Source: Streptosporangiaceae bacterium
Lineage (GTDB): Bacteria > Actinomycetota > Actinomycetes > Streptosporangiales > Streptosporangiaceae
DNA length: 44,382 nt
Reading direction: 5' to 3'
Assembly: GCA_019239975.1 (NCBI GenBank)
Contig: JAFAZE010000112.1
Location: forward strand, 1 to 44,382
Positions 17,214 through 24,615 of the stretch are shown here, one piece after another. Below the pieces are notes generated by a model. It saw only the letters and a program-made list of their open reading frames with translations, made no database searches and was not told the origin of the DNA. Within the stretch, counting starts at the first letter, position 1. Every line of letters begins with the position of its first letter. A program made the translations under genes and the position numbers.

Positions 17214-18619
17214 CCGGAACGGAACGGGCGTTGCCCCTGGGGCGCGGGTAAATCGCCCGCCCGGGCCGTGTTCCCGGTGAGGCGCGGGGCGCTCAGCCGG
17301 TGCGGCTGGAAGTGCCGCCAGGAGACCTCGATGAGCGCTCCGCCGAGCGGCGAGCCGCCGATACGCCACCGTCCGCCCGTGGACCGCACGATCGAGTCAC
17401 CGATCGCGAGGCCGAGCCCGGCACCTGGCCCCTTGCCGGTGGCGCGGTGGAACCGGTCGAACAGCCGCGGCCGTTCCTCCTCCGGGATGCCGGGGCCGCT
17501 GTCCTCGACGGTGAGGCTGACGCGGTTGCCGGTGCAGTGCACGGCCACGCGGACCTTCCCGCCGGCGCCCGCGTGCCGGCAGGCGTTGTCCATCAGGACG
17601 CCGGTCAGCCTGTCGATCCATTCCGGCGGCGCGCTGATCAGCGCGGGAGCCGGGCTGGTGGTATCGGAGGTGATCGTCACCGAAGCCGAGCGGCCGACCG
17701 CCTGGAAGCGGTCAGCGCAGCCCTCGGCGATCGTCGCGAGGTCCACCGGCTCGTTGCCCGGGGCCGGCGGGCTGGAGTCGAACCGGGCCAGCCAGAGCAT
17801 GTCGTCGACGAGGCGCTTCAGGCGCTTGTTCTCTCCCTGGATGCGCCGCAGCGCGTCCCGGTACCCGGCCGCCGGCCGGTCGCTGCTGAGCGCGAGGTCG
17901 GCCTCCGCACTGATCACGCTCAGCGGGGTGCGCAGCTCGTGGGAGGCGTCGGCGGTGAACTCGAGCTGCTTTCGCCGGGCCTGCTCGACCGGGGCCAGCG
18001 CCCGCAGGCCGACGGCGAGCGAGCCGAGGAACATGGCCAGCAGCACGAGCGGCCCCGCCAGGATCTCGCCGTCCCGCAGCAGGTGCTCGGTGTGCAGGTC
18101 GTCGGCCTGGCTCTGGCCCGCGACAAGCCAGCCGCTTCCGGCCTGCGCCACCTTCAGGCGGAACGAGCCCACCGTGCCCGGCCCAAGGTCGGTGCTGAAC
18201 GCGAGCCCGTTGCGCAGCGGCGCGGCGGCGAGGCTCGCGGGCAGCGCCGGAGCGCCCGGCGTGTGGCTGATCACCGCCCCGTGGGCGCCGAGCGCCCAGA
18301 AGAACACGGGAGCCGCGTCGATGTCGGCGTCGTTGTCATGATCCGCACCGCCTTGGCCGGCACCGCCATGGCCGGCACTCCCCTGACTGGCACTCCCCTG
18401 GCCGGCACCGCCATGGCCGGCACCCCCTTTGCCGACAGCGCCATGACCGGCAGCGCCATGATCGCGGGCGGCCGCGATGTGCCTGGCGAGCTGCTCGTCC
18501 TTCTCCGCGTTCAGCTTCGCGGACACCACCATGTTGAGCACCAGGGCGCCCGCGACGTAGGCGACGGCGATGATGATCGTCGCTACCGCGGCGACCCTGG
18601 TCGCGGGCCCGGCTCTCAC
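17210..18619 (-). CDS. Sensor histidine kinase with His/Gly-rich repeat in the extracytoplasmic loop
   Basis: This 469-residue membrane kinase phosphorylates the response regulator encoded just upstream. It has two transmembrane helices (about 8-33 and 190-215) around an extracytoplasmic sensor, then the dimerisation helix with His227 in ASHELRTPL and an ATPase domain with N (DNACRHAG), G1 (DSGPGIP), F (FDRFHR) and G2 (GAGLGLAI) boxes. The sensor begins with about seven pentapeptide units of the form G[HQ]G[GS]A ending in DHDND, a possible metal-binding tail. The GTG start overlaps the regulator's TGA (GTGA, 18616-18619), so translation is coupled. The C-terminus has a Pro/Arg-rich tail of about 35 residues beyond the ATPase domain. 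Confidence 0.9.
   Translation of the reverse strand: MRAGPATRVAAVATIIIAVAYVAGALVLNMVVSAKLNAEKDEQLARHIAAARDHGAAGHGAVGKGGAGHGGAGQGSASQGSAGHGGAGQGGADHDNDADIDAAPVFFWALGAHGAVISHTPGAPALPASLAAAPLRNGLAFSTDLGPGTVGSFRLKVAQAGSGWLVAGQSQADDLHTEHLLRDGEILAGPLVLLAMFLGSLAVGLRALAPVEQARRKQLEFTADASHELRTPLSVISAEADLALSSDRPAAGYRDALRRIQGENKRLKRLVDDMLWLARFDSSPPAPGNEPVDLATIAEGCADRFQAVGRSASVTITSDTTSPAPALISAPPEWIDRLTGVLMDNACRHAGAGGKVRVAVHCTGNRVSLTVEDSGPGIPEEERPRLFDRFHRATGKGPGAGLGLAIGDSIVRSTGGRWRIGGSPLGGALIEVSWRHFQPHRLSAPRLTGNTARAGDLPAPQGQRPFRSG
18343..18465. repeat. 15-bp tandem repeats inside the kinase gene
   Basis: About seven imperfect 15-bp units (plus-strand form GGCACYSCCMTGRCC) encode the Gly/His pentapeptides of the sensor loop. 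In-frame repeats of this kind can gain or lose units without a frameshift. Confidence 0.6.
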
Positions 18620-19284
18620 GTCGCCGTGATCCGGTAACCGACGCCGCGGACGGTCTCGATGCGCACTCCGCCGTCGGCGAGCTTGGATCTCAGCCTCGCC
18701 AGGTGGACGTCGATCGTGTTGGAGCCGAACGCGTCGGCCTCGTTGTCCCAGACGTGCTGCGCGATCGAGCGGCGGTCGGCCACGCCGGGGAAACGCCGCA
18801 TCAGCAGCTCCAGGATGCCCAGCTCGGTTGCCGTAAGAGACGGGCGGCGGCCGCGGATGCGCGCCTGCCTGGCCGCGGGGTCGAATTCGAGTTCACCGAT
18901 CACCAGCCGCGGCGGCTGCGTCTCGCGCGGCCGCCGCTGCAGCGCACGCAGCCGCGCGAGCAGCTCGCCGAAGTCGAACGGCTTGACGAGATAGTCGTCG
19001 GCGCCCGCGTCCAGGCCGGCGACCCGGTCCGCCGGCGTGTCGGCGGCGGTGAGCATCAGGACCGGTGTCGCGCCCCCTCCGCTCCGCAGCCTCCGGACCA
19101 CGTCGATGCCGGACAGCCGCGGCATGCGCCAGTCCAGCACCGCCAGCTCGTAGTCGTAGAACCGCATGTACGACATCGCGGTCTCGCCATCGGGAACCAG
19201 GTCGACGACGTAGCCGTGTTCCCGGAGGCCGCGCACGAGCACATCGCCGAGGCTCTCGTCGTCCTCGGCAACAAGAACCCTCAC
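18616..19284 (-). CDS. OmpR/PhoB-family response regulator
   Basis: This 222-residue transcription regulator has a receiver domain (phospho-acceptor Asp51 in AVLDWRMP, acidic EDDE at the N-terminus, Lys in VKPFDF) and a winged-helix DNA-binding domain from about 130 (ELGILELLMRRFPGVADRRSI, then VRGVGYRI at the end). I place the start at GTG 19284, where the first beta-strand begins; the frame is open to 19341 but that would overlap the reductase gene. TAGATT lies 8 nt upstream of the GTG, so the mRNA may begin at the start codon. The gene follows the DprE2-like gene by 43 nt on the same strand, which suggests that it controls, or is co-expressed with, envelope functions. Confidence 0.9.
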   Translation of the reverse strand: MRVLVAEDDESLGDVLVRGLREHGYVVDLVPDGETAMSYMRFYDYELAVLDWRMPRLSGIDVVRRLRSGGGATPVLMLTAADTPADRVAGLDAGADDYLVKPFDFGELLARLRALQRRPRETQPPRLVIGELEFDPAARQARIRGRRPSLTATELGILELLMRRFPGVADRRSIAQHVWDNEADAFGSNTIDVHLARLRSKLADGGVRIETVRGVGYRITAT

Positions 19285-19327
19285 AGTCCCCGAATCTACC
19301 TGCGGAATGCCGCTTCCGGGCCCGGCA

Positions 19328-20086
19328 TCAGCGGGAGACACGGCGCCAGAACGGGCGCGGGACCATACGCAGCGCGACGGCGACGCCGGCGAGCGGCGCC
19401 GGCACCCATACCGCCGCCGCCCTGCCGCGGCGCAGCGCGGACGCGACCGCCGCGCCCACGGCCTCCGGCGTGGTCGCCAGCGGCGCCGGCTCCATGCCCT
19501 CGGTCATCCGGCCGGTCACGAACCCCGGGCGCACCAGCAGCACACGGACTCCGCTGCCGTGCAGGGAGTCGGCAAACCCGCGCGCGAAGGCGTCGAGCGC
19601 CGCCTTGGTGGCGCCGTACACCGGGTTGGCCTTGCGCGGCCGGACGGCCGCCACCGACGACAGGACCACGATCGTGCCCCGCCCCCGGGCGCGCATCAGC
19701 CCGGCGAGCGCGAGGAGCGTGGTGACGTGGCCGGTGAAGTTCGTCTCGATCATCGTCGCGGCCAGCCGGACGTCGCGCTCGAGTTCCGGCTGCGGCACCA
19801 GGATCCCGGCCGCCGATATCACCAGGTCGAGGCCGCCCGCGCCGAACACCTCGCCGGCGAACGCCTGATGGCTGGCGGTGTCGACCGCGTCGTAGTGGTG
19901 CGTCCGGACCTGGTAGGGCAGCGTCTTGCCGGCCGCGGCGAGCCGCTGCTCGTCACGCCCGGCGAGGATGACCTCGCTGCCGGCGGGCGCGCCGAGCGCG
20001 GCGAGGATCGCCAGCCCGATCTCGCTTGTCCCGCCCAGAAGCAGGATCCTGGGGAGACGCCCCGCCTCGTTCGGAAAAATGGTCAT
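19328..20086 (-). CDS. DprE2-like SDR: decaprenyl-phosphoryl-2-keto-ribose reductase type
   Basis: This 252-residue NAD(P)H-dependent reductase resembles mycobacterial DprE2, which completes the epimerisation of decaprenyl-phosphoryl ribose to arabinose. The cofactor loop is LLLGGTSEIGLAI, a form characteristic of DprE2 rather than of general SDRs; the active site has VLSSVAAV and VYGATKAAL (Tyr157, Lys161), followed by VLLVRPGFVTGRMT. It starts 13 nt after the stop of the UbiA-type phosphoribosyltransferase that makes the decaprenyl-phosphoryl ribose precursor. The flavin oxidase partner DprE1 is not in the window. A different keto-sugar substrate is the main alternative. Confidence 0.78.
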   Translation of the reverse strand: MTIFPNEAGRLPRILLLGGTSEIGLAILAALGAPAGSEVILAGRDEQRLAAAGKTLPYQVRTHHYDAVDTASHQAFAGEVFGAGGLDLVISAAGILVPQPELERDVRLAATMIETNFTGHVTTLLALAGLMRARGRGTIVVLSSVAAVRPRKANPVYGATKAALDAFARGFADSLHGSGVRVLLVRPGFVTGRMTEGMEPAPLATTPEAVGAAVASALRRGRAAAVWVPAPLAGVAVALRMVPRPFWRRVSR

Positions 20087-20099
20087 GTTTGCACCAAAC

Positions 20100-21029
20100 C
20101 TAGAGTCCCGCCACGAACAGCACCAGCCAGCACAGCTCACACGCCAGCATCGGGCCGTCCCTGGTGATCATGTCCTCCACCGGCTGTGTCGTGCGGCGCG
20201 AGGTCAGCACCCCGAAGCGCACCAGCGCCGCCGCGAGCGGTACCGCGCTGAGCTGGTGCCAGCCCCTGGCGGAGGCGCTCTCGCCCCAGGCCCACAGCAG
20301 GTAGGACACGATCATCATGGCGCCGATCGCGTACTGGCTGAGCCGCAGGATCCCGGTACGGTACCAGCGCATCACGGGACGGTGCCTGGTCGCGTCCGGG
20401 CCGAGCACGGACAGTTCCGTGTACCGCTTGGCGGTCGCGACGCCGAGCGCGCCGAGCGAGCAGACGACGAGGAACCACCCTGATGGCCTGACGTGCGTCG
20501 CGGCCGCGCCGCCGAGCACCCGCAGCAGGAAGCCGGACGCGACGAAGAGCAGCTCCAGCACGGGAACGTGCTTTCCCCCCGCCGAGTACAGGAACGACAT
20601 CCCCAGGTACCCGGCCACCGTCGCGGTGAGCAGCGGCACCCCGAACGCCGGGCCCGCCGCCAGCGCCAGCACGGCGCACAGCGCCGCCACGCCGATCGCG
20701 TGCGACTTCGGCAGCAGGCCCGCCGCGACCGGCCGGTACCGCTTGCGCGGGTGACGGCGGTCGCGCTCGGCGTCCGCGATGTCGTTGGCGAAGTAGACGG
20801 CCGCCGAGGCGAACCAGAACGCCGCGGCGGCGGCCAGCGCGTAACCGAGCCCGTCCTTGCGGCCGAGCGTCGCGCCGGCCAGCGGCGCCGCGAAGACGAG
20901 CAGGTTCTTCGCCCACTGCCGCGGCCTGCTGGTGACCACGACGGCGATGATCCAGCCGGCCGCCCCCTGCCGTGCCAGGGCATGCCGGGGCGCGTGTGCC
21001 GCCCCGAGGGCGGGCATGCGGCTGATCAT
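20100..21029 (-). CDS. UbiA-family decaprenyl-phosphate phosphoribosyltransferase (Rv3806c type)
   Basis: This 309-residue integral membrane enzyme probably joins PRPP to decaprenyl phosphate, the first step to decaprenyl-phosphoryl arabinose. The family signature is present: RPRQWAKNLLVFAAPLAG near the start, the first Asp-rich motif NDIADAERDRRHP followed by KRYRPVA, and the second polar loop around LSVLGPDATRHRPV. About eight to nine transmembrane helices are seen. Its ATG overlaps the TGA of the preceding gene (ATGA, 21026-21029), so the two are translationally coupled. Menaquinone-type UbiA enzymes have different Asp motifs and lack the QWAKN opening, so I favour the DPPR synthase group. 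Confidence 0.85.
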   Translation of the reverse strand: MISRMPALGAAHAPRHALARQGAAGWIIAVVVTSRPRQWAKNLLVFAAPLAGATLGRKDGLGYALAAAAAFWFASAAVYFANDIADAERDRRHPRKRYRPVAAGLLPKSHAIGVAALCAVLALAAGPAFGVPLLTATVAGYLGMSFLYSAGGKHVPVLELLFVASGFLLRVLGGAAATHVRPSGWFLVVCSLGALGVATAKRYTELSVLGPDATRHRPVMRWYRTGILRLSQYAIGAMMIVSYLLWAWGESASARGWHQLSAVPLAAALVRFGVLTSRRTTQPVEDMITRDGPMLACELCWLVLFVAGL

Positions 21030-22756
21030 CGCGCGTAGACCGCTGTGAAGTCGCGGCTGTAAACGGAGTAGTAACGGTACGCCGACTGCTGCTGGGTCGG
21101 CAGCAGGTTGACCGGTCTCGGGTCGGAGGGATGGCCGGCCGCCTGGTAGTACTCGAACGACATCCAGAACGGGTTGATGTCGAGCTGCATGGCGTCGACC
21201 GCGCCCGCGCGCTGGAGGAGGCCGGCGAGCGTGGCGACGTCAAGCGCCGGGCCGTACGCGTAGACGAGCCGCCCGTCCCTGGTAATCCCGACGCCGGAGC
21301 GCCACACGTAGTAGGCGCCGCCCAGGGTGGCGCCCCAGTTCGTCTGCACGTTCGAGTTGACGCTCGCGGGCACCTGACCGTTCTTGACGATCAGCTTGAG
21401 GTTCTGCCGGACGCCGGCGACCTGCGGCGTCATCCGGACGTTCTGCCCCCACACGCCGACCCTCGCGGTGCCGTTCCGGTAGTAGACGAGGGAGGCGGCG
21501 CCGCCGGTCAGGCTGCCCTTGGTGATGCCGTTGAGGTAGAAGCCCCCGGCGGACACGTCGAGCTTGAACCCGCCGTTGAACGTGGCCATCAGGCCGCCGC
21601 GCTGGCCCGGAGGTACCCAGGGCTGCACTCCCCAGCTGCCCGATCCGGGGTCCTCGGCACCGGGATGCAGCTGGAAGCGGAGCAGCCGCTGGTCCATCGA
21701 CACGATCCCGGCGACGTAGGACGTGTGCACGCTGTCCGGGCGGAGGAAGGTGCCGAACATGGCGGGCTCACCGTGCACGGTCTCGAGCAGCCGCCACTGG
21801 CCCTCACCGGGCAGCGGCGCGCCCGCCGGGGAGGCCAGCCGCCTCGGGATGACCGGCCTGAACTTGTGCGCGCGGATGTATCTGAGGTTCGCCCTGGCGC
21901 CTGCCGGGAGGGTGAGCGAGAACGACGGCTTGCCGCCGGTCTTCGGCGGCTGGTACGTCAGCCACTCGCCGAACGTGACGACGGGGCCCAGGTAGTGATC
22001 GCGTGCCCATTCGGCCAGCCTGGACGACAGCGTGCCGCCACCGGGCGCCGTCAGCGCCTGGCCGACCGAGAAGGCGAGCCAGCAGCAGAACACGGTGATC
22101 GCGGCGAGGATGACCCGCCCCGCCGGGTGGCGCGCGAACCGGCGGGTGCGGCCAAACCGCGCCTTCCGGCGCAGCCCGCGGCGCCGGCCGGAGCCGTCAC
22201 GGTTGCCGCGGCCGCCGCGGTGACCGGGGCCACCGCCGTAGCCCGCGCCGTCGTACCCGGGGATGTCCTGGTACCGGGGAATGTCCTGATAGCCGGGAAT
22301 GTCCTGGTACCCGGGGATGTCCTGGTACCCGGGGATGTCCTGATAGCCGGGAAAGTCCTGATAGCCGAGGCCGTCGGCCGGGTAGGCGGGGCTGTTCAGG
22401 TAGCCATCGTCATAAAGGGAACCATCTCCATAGCCGGATTCGTTGGCGTAGCGAGAACCGTTCGCGTAGCGAGAACCGTTCGCGTAGCGAGAACCGTGGG
22501 AGTAGCCAGCGTCACCGGAATAGCCATGGTCCGGATAGCCATAGTCGCCGGGATAGCCCGGGTCCGGGTGGTAAGCCGGACCGCCGTAACCCCCGCCTTG
22601 GACGTAACCCCGGTGAGCAGGGTAGTGACCGCCGCCTCCGTAGCCCGGGTCTTCCGGATGGCGGGTGTGGCGCCAATCGCGGCGGCCTGGAGCCTGGCTC
22701 GGACCGTAGCGCGTGCCGCGCTCGTCGCGAAGCCCGCGAGGTGCCGGTCGGGGCAC
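21026..22756 (-). CDS. Bitopic membrane protein with phosphodiester glycosidase (NAGPA-type) domain and Tyr-rich repeat tail
   Basis: This protein of 576 residues has a 200-residue cytoplasmic tail rich in Tyr, Gly, Asp and Pro, a basic stop-transfer region, one transmembrane helix (ILAAITVFCCWLAFSVGQAL) and an external domain. The last 200 residues match the phosphodiester glycosidase family (MATFNGGFKLDVSAGGFY, VDAMQLDINPFWMSFEYY). In that family, enzymes cleave sugar-phosphodiester links. I choose GTG 22756 because a complete AGGAGGTGA lies 7 nt upstream (GGAGG at 22768-22764); ATG 22789 has no ribosome site but could be used leaderless. The tail carries six YQDIPG-type and three RYANGS-type hexapeptides. 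Its coupling to the phosphoribosyltransferase suggests a role in handling the same wall polymer. Confidence 0.8.
   Translation of the reverse strand: MPRPAPRGLRDERGTRYGPSQAPGRRDWRHTRHPEDPGYGGGGHYPAHRGYVQGGGYGGPAYHPDPGYPGDYGYPDHGYSGDAGYSHGSRYANGSRYANGSRYANESGYGDGSLYDDGYLNSPAYPADGLGYQDFPGYQDIPGYQDIPGYQDIPGYQDIPRYQDIPGYDGAGYGGGPGHRGGRGNRDGSGRRRGLRRKARFGRTRRFARHPAGRVILAAITVFCCWLAFSVGQALTAPGGGTLSSRLAEWARDHYLGPVVTFGEWLTYQPPKTGGKPSFSLTLPAGARANLRYIRAHKFRPVIPRRLASPAGAPLPGEGQWRLLETVHGEPAMFGTFLRPDSVHTSYVAGIVSMDQRLLRFQLHPGAEDPGSGSWGVQPWVPPGQRGGLMATFNGGFKLDVSAGGFYLNGITKGSLTGGAASLVYYRNGTARVGVWGQNVRMTPQVAGVRQNLKLIVKNGQVPASVNSNVQTNWGATLGGAYYVWRSGVGITRDGRLVYAYGPALDVATLAGLLQRAGAVDAMQLDINPFWMSFEYYQAAGHPSDPRPVNLLPTQQQSAYRYYSVYSRDFTAVYAR
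22253..22360. repeat. Six 18-bp tandem repeats encoding YQDIPG-type hexapeptides
   Basis: Six consecutive 18-bp units (consensus on plus strand GTACCCGGGGATGTCCTG, alternate units starting ATAGCC) lie in frame within the membrane protein gene. Copies 4 and 5 are identical, which points to recent expansion. Confidence 0.85.
22446..22499. repeat. Three 18-bp tandem repeats encoding RYANGS hexapeptides
   Basis: Three nearly identical 18-bp units (plus strand GCGTAGCGAGAACCGTTC) lie 85 bp from the other repeat block and in the same reading frame. Both blocks have the same period and both place a Tyr in each unit. Confidence 0.85.
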
Positions 22757-22796
22757 TGGCTCACCTCCTCCGTCTGCCTTAGGAGCCATCGGCGCA

Positions 22797-22802
22797 GGTA
22801 TA
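22797..22802 (-). promoter_or_regulatory. Candidate -10 box for the glycosidase-domain gene
   Basis: TATACC on the minus strand would start transcription near 22790. That gives a 34-nt leader containing the strong ribosome site for GTG 22756, or a leaderless start at ATG 22789. No good -35 is seen. Confidence 0.35.
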
Positions 22803-22879
22803 CCCCCTGACCATGAAGATAACGTGACACCGCTGTCCGGCAGGCCCCCTGCGAGCCGACGTCCGACTCTGGTAAGACC

Positions 22880-24142
22880 TCAGGACACGCATGGGATTCC
22901 GTTCTTCGCCGAGACCGCACCGCCCTGCGGGCCGGCGGTGGGGATGATGGACGACGGCGAGGAGGACGATGAGGCGCTCGGGCCGGCGCTCGCCGGGCCA
23001 CGCGCGTTCGCCGTACCCTGCGCGCCTGCCGCGCCCGGCGCGGTGGCGGGGCTGGCGGCGGGGTAGAAGGTCTGCTGGACGATCTGCTTGATGTGCGCGG
23101 GATCGACGACGTTGGCGGACTGCCCGTCGATGGTCTGGTAGCCGACGATCGGCAGCGTGTGGAACACGAGGTCCCCGGTGCTGAGGTAGCGCATCTGCGC
23201 GGCGAAGTCCAGCAGGTCCCAGCCCGAGTCGGTGATCACATACTGCCTGGCGACCGACAGCAGCGCCGAGATCTTGGTCAGGTCGCTGAGCACTCCCCCG
23301 GTGCGCAACTGCTGTATCACCGAGTCCAGGAACGCCTGCTGGCGGTGGGTGCGGTCCAGGTCACCGTTCGCCAGCCCATGGCGCTGCCGGACGAACGCCA
23401 GCGCCATCGCCGGGCTCAGGTGCTGGTAACCGGCGCGCCTGGCGTGGAACCCGGAATATGAATCTTTCGGGACCGGCGCCCTGAGGCACACGTTCACCCC
23501 ACCGAGCACCTTCGCGAGCTCGTAGAACCCGAACAGGTTCACCTCGGCGAAGTGGTCGATGTGCACGCCGGTGAGCTGTTCGACGGTCGCGACCGTCGCC
23601 GCGCGGCCCGCCTCGTTGCCCTGGAACGCGATCTGGTTCTGGGTCAGGTGTGAACTCTGCTGGCGAAGCTGGGTCTCCCGGCCGGCCATCGCCGCGCCGT
23701 AGGCCTGGTCGATCTTCCCGACCTGCTGCTCTCCCAGCGTGCCGGCCAGGTTGACCCAGTCGTCGCGCGGGATCGAGAACCCCACCGCCTTCTTGCCGCC
23801 CGCCGGGATGTGGATCAGGATCAGCGTGTTCGTGGCGTTCCCGCCGACGCCGTTCTCCACGCCCTGCACGCTGCCCGCGTGCATGGCGGCGAGGATGTCC
23901 GGCGACAGGATGTTGCCGTTCCAGTCGGTCCGGCTCTCCAGGCCCATCAGCAGGATGTTCTGCGCCCCGATGGACGGGCCGCTCTGGATCGCGTAGGAGG
24001 AGCCGATGCTGACGACCTCGCGCACCACGAAGAACGAGAAGCCGCTCAGCACGAGGACCACCGCCGCCGCGAGGCAGCTCAGAGCGTAACCCGCCTTCCC
24101 GGCGGCACCCCAGAGCGGCGTGCCCATGCCTCCCCTGACCAT
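22880..24142 (-). CDS. LytR-CpsA-Psr (LCP) family glycopolymer ligase
   Basis: This 420-residue membrane-anchored enzyme should transfer a polyprenyl-phosphate-linked glycopolymer to peptidoglycan outside the cell. After a short cytoplasmic N-terminus there is one transmembrane helix (about 20-40). The LCP domain shows NILLMGLESR, TNTLILIHIPAGGKKAVGFS followed by IPRDDWV, and KIDQAYG; later LGGVNVCLRAPV and ALAFVRQRHGLANGDLDRTHRQQAFL are typical. The end is a Ser/Pro/Ala-rich tail of about 50 residues. The start at 24142 has GGGAGGGG 5 nt upstream. It is the first gene of the minus-strand arm, 123 nt before the glycosidase-domain gene, and is the natural attachment enzyme for whatever polymer the arm makes. 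Confidence 0.9.
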   Translation of the reverse strand: MVRGGMGTPLWGAAGKAGYALSCLAAAVVLVLSGFSFFVVREVVSIGSSYAIQSGPSIGAQNILLMGLESRTDWNGNILSPDILAAMHAGSVQGVENGVGGNATNTLILIHIPAGGKKAVGFSIPRDDWVNLAGTLGEQQVGKIDQAYGAAMAGRETQLRQQSSHLTQNQIAFQGNEAGRAATVATVEQLTGVHIDHFAEVNLFGFYELAKVLGGVNVCLRAPVPKDSYSGFHARRAGYQHLSPAMALAFVRQRHGLANGDLDRTHRQQAFLDSVIQQLRTGGVLSDLTKISALLSVARQYVITDSGWDLLDFAAQMRYLSTGDLVFHTLPIVGYQTIDGQSANVVDPAHIKQIVQQTFYPAASPATAPGAAGAQGTANARGPASAGPSASSSSSPSSIIPTAGPQGGAVSAKNGIPCVS

Positions 24143-24615
24143 GGCATCCCCTCCCGGGGCCGCGCCCGTGCTCCAAGGCGCACAATACCCCGCGTACCTC
24201 AAGTAACACCCCGCGGGCCGTGCGGTGCCGGAGCCAGGCCAGGGCCCGGACCGGGCGCACGCCGGGGCAGACGATGCCGCTGCCCCGGGGATCTGCGTTC
24301 AAACGAAACGACTAGTCAGCGACCTCGTATATGTGTTCTAATAGAGGAGTGGACGAGATCTGCCGCCCGATCTGGCGGGCGAACGGCGCCGGGCGCCGGC
24401 GCGCCGTTCCGGCGCCCGGCGAGGCGCGGGTCCGGACGGTGCTGTCCTGGACGTCCGCCGACCGTGGCGGCGGGTGAGCACCTGCCCGAGCCCGGCGCCG
24501 CCATCGCCGGCGGCCCGCCGGGAGCAGACCAAGGCAGTACTCGCCTCGCAGGCATCTCACTGACCCGTCATCAGCACCCGAGGCGCCCAGCACGGCACTC
24601 GTCAGAGGTGAAAAG
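24143..24615. other. Divergent intergenic region with a strong GC hairpin
   Basis: No gene is supported in these 473 bp. An AT-rich island at 24320-24350 (TATATG, TCTAATA) is the likely promoter zone. The perfect 13-bp inverted repeat is at 24387-24421. The remainder up to the plus-strand GTG at 24616 is GC-rich leader with no open frame of coding character. Confidence 0.5.
24387..24421. repeat. Perfect 13-bp GC-only inverted repeat, 9-nt loop
   Basis: CGCCGGGCGCCGG (24387-24399) and its exact complement (24409-24421) flank a 9-nt loop. All 13 pairs are G-C. It lies about 195 nt before the plus-strand operon, possibly in its leader, with no T-run to make it a standard terminator. The first arm also contains the smaller palindrome GGCGCC. 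Confidence 0.7.

Noticed and set aside
14580..17369. 929-residue minus-strand frame opposite phosphoketolase
   Set aside because: Low-complexity antisense of a clearly conserved gene; no domain or ribosome site.
17300..18637. 445-residue plus-strand frame opposite the histidine kinase, with AGTAM-type repeats
   Set aside because: The repeats are the other strand of the kinase loop repeats; the kinase frame has all catalytic boxes.
22253..22499. CRISPR array
   Set aside because: The repeats are contiguous 18-bp in-frame codon repeats without spacers; no cas genes are present.
21131..22810. 559-residue plus-strand frame with VLVPGDVLIAG repeats
   Set aside because: Antisense of the tandem repeats in the glycosidase-domain gene, which has domain homology on the minus strand.
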